A stretch of DNA of 64,000 nt. Source: Phytophthora vignae f. sp. vignae. Taxonomy: Eukaryota > Oomycota > Peronosporomycetes > Peronosporales > Peronosporaceae. The DNA is taken from the NCBI GenBank assembly GCA_016169955.1, contig JABJUM010000059.1:1-64000 (forward strand), given 5' to 3'. Position numbers and translations under genes: made by a program. This document shows, piece after piece, positions 42,984 through 54,758 of the stretch (position 1 is its first letter; each line of letters opens with the position of its first letter). Below the pieces are notes generated by a model. That model had not been told where the DNA came from and searched no databases. It saw only the letters and a list, made by a program, of their open reading frames with translations.

Positions 42984-45900
42984 TTAGAGCCCACCAGTGT
43001 GCATCATCTCCGAGCACTTGTCCGCCCACTTGTGCGCCTCGCCAGTAGGCACTATATATATAAAGAACTCGGCGAGCACTCGATCCATTTCCCGATGCAG
43101 TGCGAATCCTCGGAAAATCGTCTTCACCACGTCCATCGTCGACTGGTGCTTCTGCTTCTCCAGGCCCCTGAACCACGAGTGGGCTGCCACAACGATCGCG
43201 TCCAAGCTGGCTCGCAGCGCTGCGTCACACTTCTCATTGCTGACGTCCTCGATGCGCTCCACCAGCAGCTCGTAGATGCGACGAGCAAGTCGCTTCCCCT
43301 GGTTTCCACCCTGCTCCCCCTCCACTCGCTTCAAACTCAGCATCAAGTCGTCGACCGACGTGTCTACAACTTGAGTCGGACGCGTTAACTCAGCAACGTC
43401 CGCGCTTGGGTCCTGCGCGAATCGTTTCAGACGCTGCACCACCACCAGGAGGTCCATCCGCTGCGCAGGCTCAAACTTGCACATGCTCTCCACCAATTGC
43501 CACTGCGCGTCTGTGAACTCTGGAGGACGCTGCGGCAGCTCTCGGTTGGCCACGCGCCGTTCCACGACGAAATTGTCGAGCTGGTTGCCCCACGGCAGCT
43601 TCCCACTCACCGCCTGGATGACGCACATGCCCAGCGAATACACGTCCGAGGCGAAGGACGCCTTCTCCCCTGCCAGACACTCGGGCGCCACCCAGCGGAC
43701 AGCACCCGACCGCTTCCCCTGGTCTACCGCGCTCGCCACGGAGCTCAAGCCGAAGTCCGTGAGCTTGGCCTGCCCATCGCTACCGACGAGGATGTTGTCG
43801 CACTTGAGAGCTCGGTGGACGATGCCGCGCGCGTGCAGATACTCGAGCCCCAGCGCCGCCTCGTACAGCATCGTCCAGACGTCCGCCGGGTGGTCCTTCA
43901 GGTAACTGTCGAGCGAGCCGTTCTTGGCCTCCTCGCACACGAAGAAGGGCGTGCCGATGTGGCAGCCGCCGAAGAGCTTCACCACATGGGGGTGGTTCAG
44001 ACGGAACCACAGCGCCACCTCGAGCTGGAACATGCGTCGCTGGTCCGCTCGATTCTGTCGGTCCGAGTCGAAGAGCACCCTCTTGACGATGACGTCCGAG
44101 TTGAGCCACTTGGCCTTGGAGACCTCGCCGTAGCCGCCCCGAGCGATCACGACCTCGTTCTCCAGCTCGTACCAGCCGATAAACCACTCGGGCAGCGACT
44201 GGAAGACCGTCGCAGACTGCTTCGAGCAAGCCTCGTCGTACGCCCTCTGGATGACCTCACGCTGGGAAGACGAGTAGTTGGAGCTCTGCAGCTCGCGGTG
44301 CAGCAAAGTGAGCAGATCCTCCGTCTCCGTGGGCTGCAGCAACGTGAGCGTCTTGTCCACCTCTGACACGAACAGGTAGATCTTGCTCTGGCGAAGCTGC
44401 GACCACCTCTTGTCCATCTCGCGCCTCAGGTCCGACGAATCCCCCAGTAAGTTCATCAGACGCTGCATCTGCTTGGCGAAGAAGTCGAGCGATTGATCAC
44501 TGGCGCAGCTGGAGGACAGACGCAGAATGGGGCTCGACGACCGCGACTGCTGCTGCTCGATGGCCTCCTGGATCGCGTCCAGCACCTGGAAAACCTCTTC
44601 ATAGTCCTGGATGCCGATGCGCGCGTCCGTCGAGTCGCTCGAGTCAAGAACACGATAGCAAACCGCCTCCAGGTCTGTCAAGAGGTCACTGTAAAATTCT
44701 TCCTCGGAGTCTTCAACCGACATCTGGACGTCTTGGAGTTTGGTGACAATGTCGTCTCGAGTAATGGGCTGAGTCTGCTGAGGTTCCTCCGGGGCCAGCA
44801 TCTCGTTCAGGCGCTTTAAATCCTTGACGAAAGCGGACACTGTATCATACTCACGGCCGATCCGCGTTATATCCTGAATTAAGCTTAGGAACGGGTCGGG
44901 GAAGTTGTACCGATCGAACACCGCGACAAACAGCCAAGTCAAACACTGGTGCAGGCCGTGAACGTCCATCTCCAGCTCTGGCGGTGCTCGAATCTGGACA
45001 TCGGGAGACAACAAGGCGGCAAATTGAGCGCAGTAACTGGCTGGGAAATTCCCCAGCTTGGCAATTCCATCGCTGCCGATTAGAATATTCTCCATGCACA
45101 CGTTCCCGTGAGCAATCCCCCTTTCATGCAGATACTGGACGCCTAGCGCCGCCTCGTACAAGTGTCGGAACGCGCGCGCAATGCTTGTTGCAATCAAGTC
45201 AGACTGACTGTGGTGCAGCTTTTGTATCTGCACCTTCAACGACTCCAACGATCCGTTCCCCATGTACTCGCATACCAGTAGCTGGTATCCCTGGTCGATG
45301 GCTCCGTACAGCTTCTGGACGTTCGGGTGGCGAAGAGAACGCCAATTCGAGACAAAGTCTCTGAAGGAGACATCGACGTCGCGAGACTGCACGAACAGCT
45401 TGATGGCCACATCGGAGTCGAGCCACAGTCCGTGAAAGTCTCCACCAATGTCCTTCGCTGCTGCCGTAATGTCTCCAAGCTCCACTTCCGTGGCTCGAAT
45501 GGCTGCTTGAGGGTCGACCGGGTCGCTGGAGCGGAGGAGATCCAAGTTGACAAGCGGTAGCAGCAGCTCCTCCGTTCCGCGCTTGCGACCCCGAAGTGAC
45601 GCGTGGTCCAGCGCAGTTCGACCTTCGTTGTCCGCGATAAACGGGTCGGCGTTCGCTTCCAGCAGCATCTGCACTTGTTGAACAAAGTCTGCTTCAGCAG
45701 CTTCCATCAGAGCAGTCTCTCCGTCGTTGTTTTGTGCATTCACGTCTGCTCCGTGCTCGAGGAGGACTTGAAAGGCCTCAGCGTTGGGGGTTTGTCTGCG
45801 GCACAGAATCTTCAGTGGCGTCAAGCCGCCTTCATTTTTCACGTTGGCATCCGCTCCATGCTCTAGCAGCATGTGCAGAGCTTCAGCGGAGGGCTCTTCA

Positions 45901-48606
45901 GCAGCACAAGCCAGCATCAACGACGTCCGACTGCGCTTTAAAACTCTGGCATCCACCTCTGCACCGCTCTCCAGAAGCACAGCCAGCACTTCCGTGTTAA
46001 GCTTATTAGAAGAGCACACAAGAGTCAGCGGCATGTCTCCATCCGCGTCTCGGCTGTTCACGTCTGCTCCGTGGTCCACAACGAGCAACCGGATGAGGTC
46101 TGCAGTGACCCACTTGATCCCGCATAAGTAGGAGAGAGCGGTACACCCGTGGTTGTCCTGGACGTTCACGTCAGCATTGAACTCTGACACCAGCATTCGC
46201 GCAACGTCGCTGTTGTCTTTGCTGTCTTTGTTGCACGCGAGCATGAGCACTGTCCTCCCGTACGCGTCCACTGCATTGACATCCGCCCCATTCTCCAAGA
46301 AGTACCGTACGACATCCGCTTGTGCGGCATAAACCTCGAAGACATGCATCAACGGGGTAAGGCCGCGAGAGTCTTTCGTGTTGAGATCAGCCCCTTTATC
46401 AATGAAGCGCTTGACTAGGCCGCAGGTGGCGCGCCCCCAGAAACACATCTGCATTAACGGCGTTACGCCGTCCTTGTCCTTCGCATCCACGTTTTCGCTG
46501 GACTCTAGCAACAACTCCAGCATCTCTGGGTCGCATTTCGAGGCAGCATGCCAGAGTGGGGTCCTCCCTGCAGCACTTGCTACGTTGGGGCACGCGGGGT
46601 CATGCTCGACTAACAGGCGAGCGATCTCCACGTTAGCGTTCCAAGTCGCACAGACCAGAGCTGAATTCCCATCTGAGTCCGTCGCGCACACATCCGCTCC
46701 GTGTTCCAGTGAGAGCTTCACCACCTCGACGTGGTCGTTCCTAGTCGCAAGAATCAATGGAGTGTGGCCGTCCTTGTCTCGCTCATTTAGGCACAGAACT
46801 CCACTTTCAAACAAAATTTTGCAATCTCCAGGTTCCCTGCACTCGCAGCAAGCCCAAGCGCTGTCGAGCCATCATTGTCCTTGACGTCGGCGTCAGCTCC
46901 GTGCTCTACCAAGCGCTTAACCACATTCATGTGCCCACCCAACGTCGCAAGATGCAGCGCAGTGTGGCCTTCAGCATTCGCCGCATTCATCAATTCGTTC
47001 AACGCAGTCGCTCCGGTGTCTGAATTCACCTGCTTGAGCAAGAACTCGACCACATGAACGTGCCCGTTCTTGCAGGCCAGATGCAACGGTGTCGTTCCAG
47101 TTGCGTTGTCTGCGGCATTCACAGCCACCTCCCGAACGTTCACTAGGCGGGTAACTTGCTCCAAGTCGCCCATTTCACAGGCGAACCGCAGTCGCTTTTC
47201 CATGATCGGCCTCAGCGCAAGATGAACCGTTTCTGGCGAGGCGAACAGCTCTTCAATCGATTCATTGTTGCCCCGAAGTCTGGCGTGATCGAGTGCGGAG
47301 AGGCCTTCGTTGTCTACGAGCGACGAGCCGGCTCCCGCGCCGAGCAAGATTTGCACAAAAGGAAGGAACCCGCTTTGAGCAGCTCGCATCAGCAGCGTCA
47401 TGCCGTCACTGTAGCGCGCGTTCACGTCGGCTCCACTGTCGATGAGTGTGTACAAGATCTCGGTGTCAGCTTTGCTAGACTCACAGACGATCATCAAGGG
47501 CGTCATCTCGTATCGGTCTCTCGTGTTCACGTCTGCTCCGTAGGTCACCACCAACTGCCGCATGAACTCTGTGTCGACCAAGTCCCTCCAAAGCTTCTTC
47601 ATGGAAAACCTGCACAAATCCATGAAGGGCGTCGAGCCGTCCTCATCCTTGGCGTTGACATCAGCATAATGCTCCGTTATCATCAGCCGCGCCGTTTCCA
47701 TGTTCGTGGCCAAGGTATGCCACATCTCCATCTCGCCTGCGTTGGTCCTCAACGACCTCAATAGATAGGCAAGCGCCGTCTTGCCCCCTTCGTCCTTCGC
47801 ATTGATGTCAGCCCCGTCCAAGAGAAGCCTCACAACGTCCTCCTTCACCTCCCAGTGGGTGACGTTGCTGCACAGATGCATCAACGGGGTCAAGCCGCAC
47901 TTGCCCCTCGCATTGACGTCGGCGCCTCTCTTCACGAACTCCTCAACTAATTCGATGTGTTTCGCTTTGCCCTTCTTGCAGAGCTGCATGAGCGGAGTCG
48001 TCCCATCCTCGTCCGCCTTGACGTCCACGTCACCACACACCGTCACCATGAAGTAAACGAAGAACTCCTCGTGGTCTCTGGCTGCGAACCAGAGCGGCGT
48101 GCGGCCGCACTCATCAGGATCCTTCAAGTTCTCGTACCGACTCAATAGCCCAGCAGTATTGTCGTATTCCATAGCCGCCGCAGCCATCATCGCTGTCCAC
48201 CCTTTCTCGTTCTTTGAGTCGGTCTTGGCCCCGTTTTCCAGCAGAAATTGGACCATCTCGTTGCGTCCATGGTAACTCGCAAGGATCAACGGGGTGTCCC
48301 CCTTCTCGTCGGGCTCATTGACACTCGACTGGTGGTCGACCAGCAAGCGGGCGATCTCCAGCTTCCCCTTCTTCGCTGCGAAGCTCAAAGCTCTCGATCC
48401 ATCGCGGTCCTTCGCGTCGACTTGAGCCCCAGGAACTTGACGGTGTCGACGTGGCCGTTCTCGCTCGCGAGGATCAGCGGCGTCTTCTTGGTGTTGCCAT
48501 CGCTGGCGTTCACGTCCGCACTCTCGTCCACGACAAAGGTGGTGACTAAAGCCAAGTCCCCATTCGCGCAGGCGTCGCGTAGACGCGTTTCCGGTCGAGA
48601 CGACAT
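42984..48606 (-). pseudogene. Gene K2: inverted copy of the ankyrin/tandem-kinase gene, frame-broken
   Basis: Same architecture as K1, read on the minus strand in three frames (48606-48385, 48388-46787, 46814-42984), about 1,850 residues. A 10-bp loss after VDTVKFL (around 48435) causes the first break. Loss of one A in a run near 46817 (LEIAK then FESGVLCLNE) causes the second. Ankyrin repeats are diverged from K1. The first kinase-fold domain has AHGNVCMENIL and LGNFP; the second is identical to that of K1, including HRALKCDN (Ala codon at 43809-43811). From 44785 to 43000 the DNA appears identical to K1 36274-38059. The last frame alone encodes 1,276 residues with ankyrins plus both kinase domains and might still be made from an internal start. 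Confidence 0.85.
43000..44785. repeat. Gene-conversion tract shared with 36274-38059 (inverted)
   Basis: Over 1,786 bp the two copies give identical translated frames on both strands, while sequence outside (ankyrin region, 3' flank) differs plainly. Borders are sharp: CCTCAGCAGACTCAG on one side, GATGATGCA on the other. Confidence 0.85.
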
Positions 48607-49067
48607 TGGAGTTGACGCTTCTTCGAGCTCTTCGACTGAAGGGAGAGAACTGTCGAATGGCAAGGGCCGAGCCTGGTCGAGTCCACAGGTGTAGCCATTG
48701 CTACCTTTTTAGGTGATGTCTAAGTGAGATGTACCCATTCATTCCCCGCGGACATCAGTTAACTGGCCTCTCTGTAGCTGGTCTCCCGGTGTCGAGCGTG
48801 TCATCTCGACCCTTGAGCCAAGGCTGCGCCTCGCTTAATAGTACGCAGCGTACAGCGTTCTGTGCTGTGCTCAAAAGCGTTTTGGTTTTGATATTTTTAA
48901 CGCTATGTATAGGACATAGCTTGCATTAGCGAATCAAATCGTTGCTTTCAAATCTTTGTGCAAATACAACTGACAATAATTTCCAATACGATCCGCCAAA
49001 TAAAATGCGGCACACTTATTTATTTCGAACTTAAGGTTGACAGGCGTCGGTCGAGTCAACTACAACC
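48607..49067. promoter_or_regulatory. Intergenic region between divergent K2 and A'
   Basis: Mirror of 31814-32373. It keeps the single-arm version of the sequence that became a palindrome in the other copy. Confidence 0.45.
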
Positions 49068-49925
49068 ATGGCACTTCGACTGGCAGCATCGCGCTCCAGG
49101 CGCTCCATCCCCAGCGTCATGGTGCGCTCTCCACCGCCTGCATCTCTATATACTCTATTACGCTGACTGCCCCGTACAGCCCCACTCACCGCTGCAATTA
49201 TTGGCTGTCAATTCCGACGGTCTCTTTTGATCCTGCAGATCCACCGCGTTGGTCGCCGCTCGTACTCGTCGGCGCCCCTCAAGAGCGCGCTAGGGGGGGA
49301 CGCTCGTCACCGCGTGTCGGCGTGTATCGCAGAACGCTGAGCTGCTGTCCGCGTACGAGTCGGAGCTGCAGCTCTTCCCCGTCGGTCTCAACCCGGCCGC
49401 GCTCTGGTGGACGCTGGTGCAGCTGCACATGCCCGCGCAGACGCGCGTGGAGCTGCCCGAGTTCCTGGAGGGCGTCAAGGCGGCGACCGAGGCGCAGCTG
49501 CGAGCCGTCAACTCCGTGGACTTCGCCCAGTTCGCCGCCGGCCTCACGCGACGTACGCGCAGCTCACGCGCACCGAGTACGAGGCGCAGACGGCGGGGCT
49601 GGGTGTGCTCCCGCTGCTGTGGGCGCGAGACGCCTCCGTCGAGTACATGCAGATCCAGGTGATGACCAGGAGCCTTGAGACGACGAGGATGACGCTCGTG
49701 GGCCAGGAAGAGTGTCTTGCGCTGCAGGACAACACGCGCACGTGGACGTTCGGCAGCAAAGTCGGCAGCGTCGACGAGCTCGACTGGCGCATCGTCAACA
49801 CGGTCGGAGCCAACAACGCCGCCAAGCAGCTCTCGCGGAAAGTGTATGCAGAAGAAGCAGATGAATCCAGTGAGGAGGTGGCGGCGGAGAGGGAGGAGAA
49901 GGCCTAGCTGGCCTGGGAAAGATAA
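49068..49925 (+). pseudogene. Gene A': decayed inverted copy of A
   Basis: Starts with the same ATG and presequence (MALRLAASRSRRSIPSV), but the last exon-1 codon AAG is ATG. The intron with GTGCGC and CTGCAG borders is kept. In exon 2 a run AGGGGGGG near 49290 replaces GCGGAC and adds four bases, shifting the frame. About 190 bp are deleted near 49550 (CTCACGCG joined to ACGTACGCG). The codon CAG of AQLAW has become TAG at about 49904. Three independent lesions mark a dead gene. Confidence 0.88.
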
Positions 49926-50150
49926 TATTCGTGCGGTGCGCAACGCGTTAAGTATGAAAAAAAAATGAAGTATGATCATCTTAGAATGAGTTTTGCACGG
50001 AGCTGGCCCAAAGCCTTTCGTTCGTTTGGCGGGCTCCGGGCCTCGACATCTCTTCCCAGTCCGAGTAATTTCAATTTGCAAGCCGACACGATGACCCAGC
50101 TGTCAGTCAATACACCATCCACGAGCCTGGAAAGACAGCTTATCTCTTGG

Positions 50151-50930
50151 TTAAACTTTGTCGTCTCGTAATCGAAGTTGTGTAGTTGGTCCACACACAC
50201 AAACTTCCTGCTCCGGTTTCTTTTTGGTCTCCGCCAACTTCATCAACGCATCACTAGGGTCGACGTGGCGCATTATGTATTCGCAAAACTGCCTACAAGT
50301 CATCGAGTATTGCAGCTGGAGTCGCACTCGCGCTCCAATGGACTTGCTGGCCCATTGCACGATTCCTGTCCTAGATGTGTTTGAGGCCCAAACAAGACGT
50401 TGACAGTGTAAGTGTCCTCCAGCGTTGCTCGCATCTCTTCCTTCTCCACAGTCCTTTGGTCAAATCAGCCCACGGAACTTACCTGTCCCGCGACCATCGA
50501 AACTGAGAAACATTCGATATACCCGTTTCCCACCTGTCTTCTTTTTCGATGCCACGTAATGGTATCTTGTGTCTGATGCCAAAAAGAAGTAGTGGTCCTC
50601 GTCAATAGGATCCTGGAAATCCCGTTGCGCTCTACAACAACGGCACTGGTGGATGAGGTGAGAATTCGCATACCGGTGGAGGGGTTGGATCTCTACGAGC
50701 ACGTGGATTGAAATAGCGTCCAGGTCGAAGCTCGACCCGAAATCCGACTGAGTGAGCTTAGTCGAGTTTTGGATCGTTCGGGTATCCCCTATCTTACGAT
50801 CGTACAGCAGCCACTGAGCTTTCTTACGCGCCAAGGAGAGCCCCAGCATCGCTGAATCCACGTGATAGCGCTTAGCTTCGCGTAGCTCTTCTAGTTCGGC
50901 ATCACCACCACGACAATGCGGGCTCTGCAT
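50151..50930 (-). pseudogene. Gene D (arm 2 copy), unrecognised, probably broken
   Basis: A 156-residue frame (50930-50460, MQSPHCRGGDAEL) is followed by a 69-residue frame (50360-50151) with HVDPSDALMKLAE, which matches the fragment at 30407-30556. A perfect donor GTAAGT follows GGGACAG near 50485, so an intron could join them (for example to CATCTAG near 50373), but I could not confirm a single reading frame. The first part has VLVEIQPLHRYANSHLIHQCRCC and YHYVASKKKTGGKRVYRMFLS. No family recognised. It marks the outer limit of the inverted duplication. Confidence 0.4.
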
Positions 50931-51421
50931 ATGACCTCGACATCGCTGGTTGTTCCTTTCTCACCTCATTAAATATGTGATTTGGAAGTTACCATTTCTT
51001 CCACGTATGTTCAACGAGCTCCATTAATCTAGCAGAAACTTGCATACGCGCATGATTCGGATGCGATTGCAGACAACGAGAGGTTTGAGAGCTGTGCAGC
51101 GAAATGAGGAATGAGGATCTGCCTCCGTCCATCGATCGCCAGCAGTTCGCTCGTTGTTTCGGATATTTTGGAGTCGTCTGGACTCCAGACAGACTCTGGA
51201 TTTTGTATTTGTTGCGGTTTAGACGGCTATCTACTCCCGATACTGCGCGCTGCTGCAGCCTCGCCTACGGGATACGTGCCTCCAGGGTACGAACCCGCGG
51301 TAGTAGCCCATACAAAGATACATCTTGAGTCGCCCCTAAGATGCACCACCCTAAAGAAAAAGACAGTATAAAATGTGTAACCTATGTAAGGTGAGACTTC
51401 CTGGGTCTTGGGTGCTCTCGG
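50931..51421. other. No gene seen; probable 3' end of the LINE
   Basis: Short frames only. The LINE polyprotein on the minus strand ends at 51422, so the left part of this stretch probably includes its 3' untranslated region; the exact end was not found. Confidence 0.4.
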
Positions 51422-52437
51422 TCAGCTCTGCTCTGCGAGGGTACGTAGTCTGTTGGAATGCCAGGTATGACTGCTCTCCTGGATCTGGCCTCTGCGCGCT
51501 TCTATCTGGCGCGTAAGCCGCGCTTGTGTTTGAATAGCCCACTGGCGACGACGATTCTTGATCCCATCGTTGACATCGACTAACAGACCTTGACACACCT
51601 GGTGCATCTGACTTTCTGTGTTTTGCGTACACGTGTAGCTCCAATACTCCCGTAAAGCAACCCAAGTCCGTCGAAAAATTGTACGATGGAGTAGTTGGGC
51701 TTGCTCTCGGGTATACGAGATCGCCTCTGACCATGCGGTGCTGTTACTAGTCATTGTCGGGTACCTTCTCCATCCTTTCGGTTCGTTGTAGACGGCCAGG
51801 TTCAGGCGGTCCAGCTGATGGCGGACTGTGGCCCACCACATCGGATATAATTCCGCCTGAGAGTCGTAGCTGAACAAATTAAAGATTGGGTGTCGGGGTA
51901 GGCAGGTGTCGAGCTCTCCTTGAGGCGGTTCCAGCAACCAGTCGTCTGAAAAATGCAGCCGGAGAGCTTGCGCCCAGTACGGCCGCGCGCATTTTGCCAC
52001 CTCTTGTGCATCGCGGACATGGGAAATGACCCCAACAAGAATGGCAGTTTTGTTGTTCTGGTACACATCTTCAACCCGGGGACTTCGCCGTTGTAGAATG
52101 GAGTAGAGCGTGCGCATTGTAATCCGTCCAGCAGGAATCTTCACTACCCAAACACAGTCAATCGATTCTAAGAACATGTGCCCAGGTGATCCAAAGTAGG
52201 TGGCAACCCAGTAGACCGGTGATCCCGTCAAAATCTGTTGCTCATAGTGTCGCTGAAATTTGGCCCACCATGCTTCAGAGTGGGGGTGATAAACGTCATC
52301 TAGCCACCAGGTTGACATATCACTCGGTGGAGATAAGCTCGATAGCCCCGGGAACTGATCATATTGGAGCTGATAACGAAAAGTCACTGCAGACCACCCT
52401 GGTACCCACTGGGCCAGCCGCATCTCGTACAAGCCAA
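51422..52437 (-). pseudogene. LINE ORF2, C-terminal part
   Basis: Continues the frame cut at 61292: after removal of TE3 the protein reads VVRRCCPKV then GLYEMRLAQWVPGW. The remaining 340 residues are rich in Trp and Tyr (WWLDDVYHPHSEAWWAKFQ, CVWVVKIPAGRITM) and end with Gln/Arg-rich helices. I do not recognise a domain. Its conservation as a long open frame shows that it was coding when TE3 inserted. Confidence 0.65.
52434..52437. repeat. TE3 target duplication CCAA, left copy
   Basis: CCAA precedes the left LTR and recurs right after the right LTR at 61292-61295. Four-base duplications are known for some Gypsy-group integrases. Confidence 0.8.
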
Positions 52438-53384
52438 TGTGGTGTGGTAACTCCACTAAAATTCTCTTCTACCAAAAGGTATTAGAGACACCAACAACAC
52501 GCTAACCCGCAAAGGTAAGCGCTTATTGGATCAAAACCTGAAGACCAGGAACGATCCCTTACACCGGGTCGGTTGCAAGCGCCTCTGTGCACCTTAGGTT
52601 ATCTTCGGTCAACCCAAAAACCTGTACCACTAGCCACGAGCTAAGGCTAGGATACTATGTAGCGCTTTCGCGCAACCCCACTGCAGTCCCTCAGAAAGGA
52701 AGGGTACCGGCGTGTTAGGCCTTATACAGGGGGACCAAGGTAAAACCTCGGTAGGTAGACTAATACACTCAGGGACACTCTTGTCCCACAAATATACAGT
52801 GAACGACACTCCTATGTCGCTCTTGCCTCTCCGGCCACGCCAACTCTTGGCGCCGCCAAGGAAACTCTCGGTCAAAGCACGATAAGCTCCCCGACAGGCA
52901 TCCACACGCAGCCGAGCGTGTCCAGGCACTACAATAAGCTAGCTAGACTTACCGAAGTCGGACTTGACCCTTGTTGGCTTTGGGGGAAGACTGTCTTTTT
53001 ATTACTGAGTTTTATGAGGCCCAGGGGGCCTCGTTCTGGTCATCATATGATGGGTCCTATGTCCCTATACAAATATCTAGTGTGAACGATCGCAATAAGG
53101 CGATTCCGGACACATCAAATGACGACCGCGGCCACACTAATAAGTGCGGTCGAAGTACGCAACTAAATGCATCTGTACCTAAAAGTGGGTACCACGAAGC
53201 CTCGCTCGGGGTTCTATTAGGACCCGACGAGGCTCCGGCCACTAACTGTCACTCCAACGAGGATAATGTCGTCATCCAATCAGAAGTAGCCATCTCCGTC
53301 TCTCGCTGGGCCGCTTCTTCATGGAACTTGACCTTCGGGCCGGCGAGGCAATCACCTTGGAAACACACAATTTCCGATACCACA
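52438..53384 (-). repeat. TE3 LTR, left (3' LTR in element orientation)
   Basis: 947 bp from TGTGGTGTGG to GATACCACA, nearly identical to 60345-61291. Frames inside it (such as 52630-52929) occur in both LTRs without coding signature and are not called genes. Confidence 0.95.
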
Positions 53385-53398
53385 ACTGCCCCCGCCTC
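53385..53398 (-). other. TE3 polypurine tract
   Basis: On the minus strand GAGGCGGGGGCAGT directly precedes the 3' LTR. Confidence 0.8.
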
Positions 53399-53870
53399 GA
53401 TGCGAGCCTCCGACACAGGTGAGCGTCTAGGCGCCTTCGGTGCTTCGACTCCATGGCCCCTCAGTCGCGCGCATTCGGCGACGCGGCTACCGCAGCTCTT
53501 CGAAGCCTCCAATGTGCTGGCCCGGTGCGTCCACCACTCTTGTCGCTCCTCATCGTCACCTCGACTCTCGTTGTTGACTCCATCTACTCCTTGGTCATCT
53601 CAGGGAGCTGTTGAAGCCGCCACCGACATTTGGGGTCGTCGTCCGGCGCGCCTGACTCGTTCGACGGTGCTATCACCGCTGGTGCTGTACCACCAGCCTT
53701 ATCCGCACCTGCTGATGACCTTGCGCTCCTTCCTGCCGCGTCTGAGACGTCGGTCGACCCTCCACGAGGTTCTTCCCGTGGTATTGCGTCTTCTGCTGGG
53801 ACAACCGAGAATTTGAGAACGCTTGAAGCTTCCACGGGGCACACGGCGACGCACACACCAGGTGTAATCC

Positions 53871-54758
53871 GGTGGTCGTATGGTCCAACCTTGGTCGCTC
53901 CATCGATATCATGCGGACTGCTGGTCGTTGCATCTTAGTTCAATTTGCTCCATCTTCACTGGCGTCTTCTGTCGCGTGTTGAACTCGAGCAGAACGGCGG
54001 TCGGTAGCTTTCCAATCGGGAGCCCATCCATTGCTACACCACCGGAATTCCGGTGGTCGTATGGTCCGACGTTGGTTGTGCGATCGATGTCCCGCGTACT
54101 GCCCTTGGTGAACACCTTGGCTCCGTCTTCTCGATGGCATTGGCGTCTGCTTTAGATAGCGCTGTATCACCCGAGGGTCAAACGGAGCAACTCGCCCTGC
54201 CACTCGTCTGGCTTCAATACCAAACTACCGGGATCCGGTGGTCGTATGGTCCGACCTTCCATGAACGTGCTGAAGGCCGCCGCTCGTCACACCTCGGTCG
54301 CATACTTCTTGCCATCACCGGCATCTGCAGTAGCTAGGCGTACATCGTCCGAGGGTTCAACGGCAAGCGCAGTAGTCAGGGAATGCGTTGACCCGACCAG
54401 CGGGACACCATTGTAGCGCCGGGACTTCGGTGGTCGTAACGGAGGCAGGGTTGGTTGCCCCAATTAGAAGCTCGCGAATCGCAGCACCGCCAACGTCGGT
54501 CACACCACCACTTGATTCGTTATCACTCGGAAATGGTGTAGCTGTATCGACCGTGGTTTCGTTGCCTTCGTTCCAGGGTTCCATACGGGTTTCCGGTGGT
54601 CGTAACCAAGTCGGGTTTAGTTGCCCAGTCTGTGGCTCGGGAACCACCGCACCAGAAACGTCGACCGTGCCTTCAACTGCTTCCTCGTTGGCGTGCGAAA
54701 CCGTACCAGTGTTGACCGTGATTCGTGATGCACTTACAGCAAATAGTCGGTGGTCGTA
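53871..54758 (-). repeat. Six diverged repeats of about 150-190 bp
   Basis: The decamer GGTGGTCGTA begins at 53871, 54052, 54237, 54429, 54595 and 54749, spaced 181, 185, 192, 166 and 154 bp. Surrounding words (CCATC, GCGTCTTC, ACCGGAATTCCGG) recur loosely. This is a decayed tandem array, perhaps once coding for repeated units of about 60 residues downstream of protease. Confidence 0.65.

Noticed and set aside
52630..52929. 99-residue frame present in both TE3 LTRs
   Set aside because: LTR sequence is duplicated as a unit; no domain and no conservation argument beyond LTR identity.
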